A stretch of 64,000 bases of DNA, taken from Psococerastis gibbosa. Taxonomy: Eukaryota; Arthropoda; Insecta; Psocodea; Psocidae. The translations under genes were made by a program, and so were the position numbers. Below are positions 54,501-64,000 of this stretch, one piece after another. The stretch spans positions 39,343,039-39,407,038 of the forward strand of contig OZ020487.1 in NCBI GenBank assembly GCA_963971405.1, in the 5' to 3' direction. The notes beneath the pieces are model-generated. The model did no database searches. It was not told the DNA's origin and was given only the letters and a program-made list of their open reading frames with translations. How positions within the stretch are numbered: position 1 is the stretch's first letter; each line of letters starts with the position of its first letter.

Positions 54501-56369
54501 TATATAGTGTTTGGATAGTTTGGCACTGGCGTGTTTTGGCTAATCGGGATTCGTTCAAGTGACGTCACTGCTTTGCTTGTAGTGTGAATGTTTTTGTATA
54601 AATCTTTTAATGCAAAGCATACGTCAGCGGGGCAGCGATGTGGGGTCGATATTTCCTCTGTAATTTTGCCCAATATATCAGGCCTATGGAATTTTAAACC
54701 AGAGGGGCACACTTTTTCCCTGTCCAGGCAGGGAATTTGGTTGGAATCCCCGAGAACCATTAGACTATTTCTTTGCACTCAGCTTTGATGGCAGAGACCC
54801 TCGTCTACTAGAACCCTCTCATATTTTCTTTCGGAGCCGTTAATTAGGAATGATGCGACAGTCCTGTAGTCTTTTTGGAGAACGGCCCCCTTTATACCGT
54901 ACGCTTTCGTAACGGCTTGTCTCAGGGACTTGACTCCTTCTCTGGTCGCTGTTAAAATTAAATCCTTCCCACGCCAGGGATATGGTTGTTTATGACATAA
55001 GTCGTTTTTCCACAACCCGGCACTCAGTTTACCAAGTTTATATTGATTTTAGGGGCATTCATGAGTAGAGAATCGGTTATTTGTGAGGAAATAAGATGGT
55101 TTAACATCAGTTGAGTGTTTCTTGTCCCCAAGATAAATTTTTCAGTGGTAAGAAATGTTTTTTTGATTGAGTCGAATTTCACAAATTCCCTCCATCTTCC
55201 AATGAAAAGCCCCAGGAGTACTCTTTCTTGGTATTTTCGAGGTATTTTTTTTTTCCTCATTATCGTATACCCTAGGTTTATACCCATTTTTAGCAGACGT
55301 GATAGGTACGAGGTTTTGGTGCTACTTAGGCGCCCATTCCATTGACCGGCTAGGGCTATTTCCAAAAACAGTGACGTGGTAGCAGACATTCAAGACTTAG
55401 GTTGCGTTTCCACCGATCTCGCATTGCAGAATGCGAATGACATTGATGACGGAAATTAGAATTTTTCTTTTTATAGAAATCTATTAAAATGTTTGTACTT
55501 AACATATCCCATGACGCCATTTTTTTTAATTTTAGTTCGTTTGTTTGTGATTTTACTGTATGATCATTGATCAATTTTAACTATGGCATAGAGGAAAATA
55601 AACAGTTCCGTCAATTCCGCAATGCGAGGTCGGTGGAAACGCCACCTAAGTCTTGAATGTCTGCTACCACGTCACCGTTTTTGGAAATAGCCCTAGCCGG
55701 TCAATGGAATGGGCGCCTTAGCAACTTCTACTCCACTCATGTCCCTATCCATTTCCGAATAGTCATCTAGCCCGATTTCTAAGACTTTCCCCAGGCTTGC
55801 CATTTCTTCTGTAAGTGCTTTTAATATCGTCGATAATGTACATATTTTGTCGTTTGTCAAGTCAGCAATTACTATTGGCTTCCTGTTGTGGCCTAAGATA
55901 GTCTTACATGTCACTTGGTTTAGTTTTAAGTCTGGTAGTCTGTATAATAAAAAGTCCTTATTTATTTATTTATTTATTTATATCAACCCACACCGGCTAC
56001 ACTACAAGTCCCAATAAGTCATTCAAGCAGTAAGGATGTAGTCGTTTAATGGCTGATATTGAAATTTTAACCTCTGTTATCCACAAAGACGTTGGCGGTA
56101 TATTTTATTGTATTTAACTTTTCTCTCATTTCTTTTCAGACTTTTACCAACGGACTGCTGCCATGGAGACGTCGTGTAGCACTTTCCTTTACGTTGCCGC
56201 CATCTTGGGAATTCTTCTGTTCCTGTCTGCTCTAATCATGTGCTACCTGGCGTCTCGATTGCATAGAGCACTTATCAAGACGCATCCATCGTTCTTCGAA
56301 CACGTATCCACGCGGAAATACAGTAATGACAAGTCAACAAGCTATACCGGTCGTGCTACTGTTCAATAA
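33583..56369 (+). CDS. ZP-domain single-pass membrane protein, complete
   Basis: Extracellular-matrix/apical-surface protein of the insect ZP-domain (cuticlin-like) type. Nine exons: 33583-33648, 42570-42600, 43348-43583, 44929-45065, 45319-45503, 46393-46483, 47556-47733, 48661-48826 and 56140-56369. Every junction has GT/AG and matching phase, giving 439 aa. Exon 1 is a signal peptide (MFGILLWCFCLAAAQ). ZP-N cysteines: EIQC, DPLC, SRC, LMC. ZP-C cysteines: DGC, KAC, DC, FC; the usual eight. Exon 8 has a furin-type site GRRRRRS after the last cysteine, as in secreted or shed ZP proteins. Exon 9 has the membrane helix (LYVAAILGILLFLSALIMCY) and a ~40-residue cytoplasmic tail. ZP modules polymerise outside the cell after this cleavage. 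I cannot name the orthologue. The linkage of exon 1 rests on phase and signal-peptide fit. A candidate AATAAA is at 56839. Confidence 0.88.
33649..35739. other. ZP gene intron 1, first part: no gene
   Basis: AT-rich, with G and C runs at 33818 and 35396. TATAATATTATATAGAATATT recurs within 33875-33950. No coding frame or known repeat that I can support. Confidence 0.4.
35740..36060 (-). mobile_element. LINE tail fragment, reverse strand
   Basis: On the minus strand one frame reads GRRPIGRPRTTLEERVQQLA, a basic 'GRP' tail seen after LINE reverse transcriptases, and continues with AELKTLATDR. Frames are broken. It is in ZP intron 1. Confidence 0.45.
36147..36664 (+). repeat. Tandem repeat, ~208/216-bp unit, about 2.5 copies
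   Basis: Units start at CCACGAACCATA at 36147, 36355 and 36571. The second unit is 8 bp longer through duplication of GAGAATGT. The third stops after AGGTGTGGCCACC. Units are nearly identical, so the amplification is recent. The leading edge follows a LINE 3' end (CACCAATCTTCGGTAGAAGAGGC). Confidence 0.9.
37034..37470 (-). mobile_element. LINE 3'-end fragment, reverse strand
   Basis: The minus strand in one frame carries the 'ELKRTCQNRGDWR' type tail, then GAAGAAGAAGATAAC. A similar fragment lies at 37690-37960 and a short one at 62045-62130. All share GGCAGCAACATGT and CATCGATG-like blocks. Confidence 0.5.
37690..37960 (-). mobile_element. LINE 3'-end fragment, reverse strand, second copy
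   Basis: TTCTTCTTCAAGTTACAGCCG, GGCTGGTTGGCAGCAACATG and CACGCCCTCATCAGCTTC match the fragments at 37200 and 62050. Preceded by a short repeat shared with 26045. Confidence 0.55.
38025..38084 (+). repeat. 30-bp tandem duplication
   Basis: GATCAGATATGCAGATCTAA-type unit present twice in a row, with one T/C difference. Confidence 0.9.
39127..39152 (+). repeat. (TA)n microsatellite
   Basis: About a dozen TA dinucleotides next to AAATAAATAAATA, adjacent to the 3' end of the truncated retroelement copy. Confidence 0.9.
39165..39365 (-). mobile_element. 5'-truncated copy of the helicase/protease retroelement 3' end
   Basis: Matches 50585-50800 closely: AAATCGTCAAAATCAGGTAG, TCTGTCATTGTCATTGTGCT and AGCAATTCAGGGAAG versus AGCATTTTAGGGAAG. 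On the minus strand it encodes FAYLRKLPIELRVARNASNF to TVTEALAQ, the C-terminal block of the large element. Similarity stops at GCGAAACCTTGTAG, as expected for 5' truncation during target-primed reverse transcription. Confidence 0.85.
39813..40185 (-). mobile_element. LINE 3'-end fragment with zinc knuckle and (TAAG)n tail
   Basis: The minus-strand frame from 40157 reads LNRLRTGVTRCRANLCRWGL then CECGQVQDDGHLLVCP, the CxC...H...C knuckle of LINE C-termini, followed by a stop and TTAAGTAAGTAAGT. Same family of tails as 4130 and 30712. Nested in the MITE at 39730. Confidence 0.8.
40216..40914. mobile_element. Element with GGCGTATTTTGTTACACGAAT ends
   Basis: Left GGCGTATTTTGTTACACGAA at 40216, right ATTCGTGTAACAAAATACGCC ending 40914, both flanked by TTATA. 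The interior holds a foldback block (GGGCTGATGGGCCGTGGTTGA and partner, 40470-40580) and a complete MITE at 40677. No transposase. Confidence 0.75.
40677..40819. mobile_element. Near-perfect palindromic MITE, TTA duplications
   Basis: Ends GGTGCCCATTCCACATACGT / ACGTATGTGGAATGGGCACC with TTA at 40674-40676 and 40820-40822. The arms match almost base for base through CAACGTCAATGAAAATTATG, to a short loop around GGTGGTAGCAGA and its inverse. The least decayed MITE in the window. Confidence 0.92.
41030..41135 (-). repeat. ~370-bp dispersed repeat, fragment
   Basis: CGAGTGGTTTGGAATCGACT followed by ATAATCAGGAGGTC matches the middle of the 10062 repeat in reverse. Confidence 0.6.
41331..41710 (+). 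mobile_element. Harbinger-type MITE with MADF-like ORF, copy D
   Basis: GGTGCCCATTCCATTGACCG to CGGTCAATGGAATGGGCGCC, flanked by TAA and TAT. The core frame reads MASWDMLITNILIDFYKKK from 41526. Preceded by an (AGA)n LINE-type tail. Confidence 0.85.
41781..42055. mobile_element. hAT-type non-autonomous element with perfect 8-bp duplication
   Basis: CAGGCGCGGATCTA at the left and TAGATCCGCGCCTG at the right are perfect inverted repeats, and TGTACGGT flanks both sides exactly. Eight-bp duplications and CAG...CTG ends are the hAT pattern. The interior is G/C-tract rich with internal repeats (GGGATTTTACGCATTTT and GGGGTTTTACGCATTTT). Confidence 0.9.
42165..42530 (+). repeat. ~370-bp dispersed repeat, copy in ZP intron 1
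   Basis: Contains CAGCTTTAAGCAACTCGGTC, GACCTCCTTCGCCTCAGGGA, CTCCTGATTATAGTAGATCC and GTGGATTCAACTTGGTAATG, in the order seen at 10062. It ends about 40 bp upstream of the 31-nt ZP exon 2. Confidence 0.8.
43630..44200 (-). mobile_element. Possible LINE 3' UTR, reverse strand
   Basis: The minus strand ends in CGATAAATAAAATTTCAC with an AAATAA-rich run beyond, like a LINE 3' end, and upstream has GTAAGGAAGTCTATTAAAAT in a broken frame. Very AT-rich. It lies in the ZP intron after exon 3. Confidence 0.35.
44481..44660. repeat. Foldback repeat (GGGCTGATGGGCCGTGG arms)
   Basis: AAGAACCTGTAGAATCTGGG ... GGGCCGTGGTTGAATTGAAA on the left is mirrored by TTTCAATTCGACCACGGCCC ... ACTGGTTCTTCA on the right. 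A related foldback lies at 40470-40580. Confidence 0.75.
45705..45870 (+). repeat. Dispersed GGTGGTAGCG-type repeat, copy 3
   Basis: ATGGCAACGTGCTAGCGTGC, GTGCGAGTCCCTACACATGA and GGAGACGTGTCGTAACTCGA match the copies at 4683 and 10905. In the ZP intron after exon 5. Confidence 0.55.
46540..47045 (-). mobile_element. LINE reverse-transcriptase fragment, reverse strand
   Basis: The minus-strand frame 47011-46658 reads EVYSAIKRLRNNKAPGVDNI then PAELLKCGG and WKEAIITPVFKKGDKSQCLN, the standard region just before the RT fingers of LINE proteins ('LKN.KAPG.D.I..ELLK'; 'P+.KKGD...C.NYR'). Internal fragment only. In the ZP intron after exon 6. Confidence 0.85.
47142..47359. mobile_element. Palindromic MITE (GGCGGCTATTCC ends)
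   Basis: GGCGGCTATTCCACCGACGT and ACGTCGGTGGAATAGCCGCC, flanked by TAA and TTA. The arms hold GACGTGGTAGCAGACATTATTAACAAGTCTC and its inverse. It ends about 200 bp before ZP exon 7. Confidence 0.88.
47842..48130. mobile_element. Palindromic MITE, right end degraded
   Basis: GGCGGCAATTCCACCGGCGA at the left with TAA before it. The palindromic centre (TTAACTTATCTATTATAAAT / ATTTAAAATAGATAAGTTAA around TGGTAGCAGACATAAT) is as in 11265-11532, but the right terminal repeat is not recognisable. Confidence 0.75.
49336..49456. repeat. Inverted-repeat element (TCAATGGAGATGTCG arms)
   Basis: TCAATGGAGATGTCGTTCGG / CGATACATCTCCATTGA, with an inner TTCGGACAA / TTGTCCGAA pair. It directly abuts the next inverted-repeat element. 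Confidence 0.7.
49453..49824. repeat. MITE-like element with ~39-bp inverted ends
   Basis: GAAGCTTGGAAATAAAAACC, GGGTTAACCGCCAAAA on the left and TTTTTGGCGGCTAACCCGG, TTTTTATTTCCAGGCTTC on the right. No open frame of note. In the ZP last intron. Confidence 0.8.
49911..50286. repeat. Inverted-repeat element with ~120-bp arms
   Basis: AACCGGAGTCGCCTATATTC ... TTTCTCCTAATTTTGATATA on the left, mirrored by TATATATCAAAATTAGGAGA ... TATATCGGCGACTCCGGTT on the right. The spacer is about 130 bp. Confidence 0.8.
50545..50558 (+). mobile_element. SINE head remnant at the retroelement junction
   Basis: TGTAGCGTAGTGGTA is identical to the first bases of the SINE at 17285 and stops exactly where the retroelement's CAATACAATACAAT tail begins. 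Confidence 0.55.
50659..52562 (-). pseudogene. Reverse-transcriptase module and C-terminal tail of the retroelement
   Basis: RT blocks in order: MKAMLKVVNQERQQKTEKTR linker, AEIKNTHSCRADGISSKLLK, YRPIALKSVFSKVFEKVF, QLGFQKGKSATDAV, AYLDLTAAFDCV (motif A), GVGQGSVVGPLFY, LMFADDTTLI (catalytic FADD, about 51462-51473) and RYLGMQVDKELE. The post-RT part has YHSLVMSHINYGTLAWGG, NTRQRGDLVRP and FAYLRKLPIELRAARNASIF, and ends TVTEALAQ. At least two frameshifts or stops break it (near 51984 and 51660). Confidence 0.92.
52737..53425 (-). pseudogene. AP-type endonuclease module of the retroelement
   Basis: Begins IFYQNIKYATRKKEKLLVEL, then ILCLTELALKSHEVKNY (the catalytic Glu region), GNRGGGVGIYCKTS, IVACIYRLP, a weak TVVMTDMNI block where the family has GDFN, and TDHLATILKI (the terminal DH motif) after a frameshift. 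This is the layout of the LINE endonuclease that nicks the target site. Confidence 0.8.
53434..54359 (-). pseudogene. Ulp1/SENP-type (C48) cysteine protease module of the retroelement
   Basis: The frame 54359-53775 begins inside the helicase C-terminus and runs without interruption into the protease, so the two were one polypeptide. Protease features: LLNDPDSAGPHLEDAL and LLFLPINN, then the catalytic-His block GTHWSLLVFDNR (~53845), a MDSIG Asp block (~53785), and the Gln/Cys block QQANGKDCGLYVLHC (~53680-53640). H-D-Q-C spacing matches SENP8/Ulp1 proteases, which cleave SUMO or NEDD8. One frameshift lies in an A run between the His and Asp blocks. It ends in a lysine/arginine-rich tail (ARKRQRAKKQRKRGKKQ), possibly a linker or nuclear signal. 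Confidence 0.85.
54230..55943 (-). pseudogene. Helicase module of the retroelement (viral SF1 type), decayed
   Basis: Helicase motifs in order on the minus strand: P-loop PGCGKT (~55005), motif Ia DLILTATREG (~54955), motif II VLVDEG (~54805), motif III VLGDSNQIP (~54740), then RCPADVCFAL (~54630), a TTSKAV block, and motif V/VI region YTVHELQG (~54395) followed by NSLKYITAGADDSLSRF (~54280). This is the signature set of the (+)RNA virus helicase 1 family (alphavirus-like superfamily), not of Pif1 or RecQ helicases. There is a stop just before the P-loop, a frameshift after it, a stop after motif II, and stops after VHELQG. The N-terminal ~900 bp (KPIVIADLTNDKICTLS...) matches nothing I know. 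No viral capsid or RNA polymerase is seen. Confidence 0.82.
55329..55717 (-). mobile_element. Harbinger-type MITE with MADF-like ORF, copy E, inside the retroelement
   Basis: GGCGCCCATTCCATTGACCG to CGGTCAATGGAATGGGCGCC with perfect TTA on both sides. Core orientation is opposite to copies A-D; the minus-strand frame reads MASWDMLSTNILIDFYKKK and stays open. It sits in the N-terminal region of the retroelement, so it is younger than that insertion. Confidence 0.92.
55944..55982 (+). mobile_element. SINE tail remnant at the retroelement 5' junction
   Basis: ATAATAAAAAGTCCTTATTT plus (ATTT)n is the SINE family's 3' end. The middle of the SINE, including the B box, is missing. Confidence 0.6.
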
Positions 56370-57419
56370 CGATGGTCATAGTAAAAAAAAAAAGATTGAG
56401 TGCACTTCTTACCAAGGGAAACTGTATCATCGCCCAATACATTAAAAGGCAACTTAAGTAGCCTATACTGTGTACCCACCTACGCCATTTCCCTTCAGTT
56501 GGGCTCACTTAAAACATTGCTACAATAAGAAACCACAAATTACAAATCTTGAAAAATATACTGGGCTGCGAGATTGCTGTAGGAAACAGCTAAGTTTCTA
56601 AAGTATTTAAGCGCCTGAGCTGATTTTTTTTTTATAGTTTTGTAGACTATGTTTGGGCTGTTTTGCAATAATTAGTTTTCCCTTTTGGTAGAAAGAATAC
56701 TCGATGTTACGAACAAACCACCAATGGAGCTTTAATTTATTTTATTTAGGTATTAAATTATTCACATTTTTTAGTTATGGCATTACTTTCTTATGCTCTA
56801 CGTAATAAGCCATGGCCTGTATGGTAAGAGATAAAAGAAATAAAATAATTCCTGTGTGGAATTGGCCTTCTACTATGGTAGGCCCATATATATTATAGTA
56901 TTCTGTCGGTAGGCCTAGAGAGGAACAGATGGTACAAAATTTAGCTACCGATACTGGCGGTACTTACACATTTCATACATTAAGGGAGAGATTTCTAAAT
57001 ATTTTGAAAACAAAATAGTGTCGTGTATTTTGGACGAAATCAATTAATTCCTCGTTCCATAGGTAACTGCAAAGGTATGAAAGTAGTCAGATGCAAAATT
57101 CTTAAAAAATATAAGCTTTCTCAAAAAGCAGGCTATTCTACCTTTCAATTTTATGTAATAAGATTTGAGGCGAGAAAATGAAAATTTACTGCAGAAGCTA
57201 GGTCTATTTTTTTTCCTCCGAATTTTGAATATTTTTAGCAATTAATTTTCTTTGAAGAAAATTCAAAATTATGACAGGATTACCATTTTAGTAAGTCAGT
57301 TGGATCCAGCTTGTTTCAGAGCATACATTAAGAGCAGACTTATTGACGCCTCACTATATAATTTGGATGAGTACGACCCCAGGAGCTGGACTATTAATTT
57401 TAAGTACCTCCTCCTTTTT

Positions 57420-57575
57420 TCGTACTAAACCCTCTCGGGTAGCTACTTTTGTTGAAACGGTCGATCCGGCTCTGGCTGGTCAGGGACTCTAATTTTTGTA
57501 TTGTATTGTATTAGATCAATGAAGGGACCTGATTCAAAAAAATGTCCAATCTTCGCACAATACAATACAATGGTT
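57420..57575. repeat. (TATTG)n and (CAATA)n tails facing each other
   Basis: TTGTATTGTATTGTATT at about 57497 and ACAATACAATACAATGG at about 57558. These tails have the same unit as the 3' end of the large retroelement, so small 3' fragments of the family may be present. TACTAAACCCTCTCGGGTAG and the following GGTCGATCCGGCTCTGGCTG are mirrored by sequence at 7400-7490. Confidence 0.5.
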
Positions 57576-57834
57576 AACATGAAAAAAATACTTTATAAAT
57601 AGTCTTATTGTTCTTATTTATTCATTCATCCTATACATTTTTACGCGGGAAATTTGAAAATTGCAACTCTCGAAACTCGAAATGTTGTTGTTTATTATCG
57701 AGATTGAATGATCGACCAACCATCATGTTCAATATGGACGATTGCGGCGATTGCGCAAAAAGCAAAGGGCAAGTGCAACAGACGAAGATTGAGGAGAAAC
57801 AAATATTCATTAGCCATTTGATCCTCAAGGAAAC

Positions 57835-64000
<6,166 letters not shown>

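Larger units (their letters stand above)
50560..55943 (-). mobile_element. LINE-type retroelement with RNA-virus-type helicase and Ulp1-like protease
   Basis: About 5.4 kb on the minus strand in the last intron of the ZP gene, decayed by stops and frameshifts and split by a MITE (55329-55717). Order 5' to 3': unrecognised N-terminal region (55943-55024); superfamily 1 helicase (about 55020-54230); C48 cysteine protease (about 54000-53600); AP-type endonuclease (about 53420-52830); reverse transcriptase (about 52050-51240); post-RT tail (51165-50659); short 3' UTR; and a (TATTG)n tail. A 5'-truncated relative lies at 39165-39365. The left and right flanks look like the two ends of one SINE, suggesting insertion into it. 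The EN-RT half is CR1/Jockey-like by gross architecture; I cannot place the clade. Confidence 0.85.

Noticed and set aside
50560-55943. Integrated RNA virus (endogenous viral element) as the explanation for the helicase
   Set aside because: The helicase runs in frame into a cellular-type Ulp1 protease, followed by a LINE endonuclease and reverse transcriptase on the same strand. No viral RNA polymerase, methyltransferase or capsid is visible. A captured domain in a retroelement fits better, though an ancient viral origin of that domain is likely.

Overview
This is eukaryotic, AT-rich, intron-containing DNA. I read it as an arthropod, most likely insect, chromosome segment. The basis is the gene content (an eight-cysteine ZP-domain membrane protein, PCYT2/Pect, POLR1A, an FP-domain F-box-like protein), multi-kilobase introns, tRNA-derived SINEs, LINE tails ending in GAAG or TAAG runs, and dense MITEs. 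The order is not certain; a hemipteroid is a guess. No tool was run: exon models come from reading GT/AG sites and checking that phases agree.

Layout. 633-5193 (-) holds the first five coding exons of POLR1A, the largest subunit of RNA polymerase I; the rest lies off the left edge. 5674-6901 (-) is a three-exon gene I do not recognise. It faces 7024-9160 (+), a two-exon FBXO7/Nutcracker-like gene, across a roughly 120-bp bidirectional promoter. 9161-33582 is intergenic and consists largely of transposon relics. 33583-56369 (+) is a complete nine-exon ZP-domain transmembrane protein gene (439 aa by exon arithmetic). 57835-61995 (+) has the first two coding exons of PCYT2 (ethanolamine-phosphate cytidylyltransferase), which continues off the right edge.

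Mobile DNA. The dominant theme is a set of palindromic MITEs with GGCG...CGCC ends, 3-bp target duplications (mostly TTA/TAA) and a shared inner box, GACGTGGTAGCAGACAT. Five larger copies carry the same short MADF-like reading frame, as expected of PIF/Harbinger derivatives. There are also tRNA-type SINEs, a dispersed ~370-bp repeat, G-tract-rich hAT-like elements (one with a perfect 8-bp duplication) and many LINE 3' ends.

The most interesting object is antisense in the last intron of the ZP gene (about 50560-55943). It is a decayed retroelement whose reading frames run in this order: unknown N-terminal region, superfamily 1 helicase of the positive-strand RNA virus type, Ulp1/SENP-type (C48) cysteine protease, AP-type endonuclease, LINE reverse transcriptase. 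The helicase C-terminus and the protease share one uninterrupted frame. A 5'-truncated copy of its 3' end lies at 39165-39365, so it belongs to a dispersed family.
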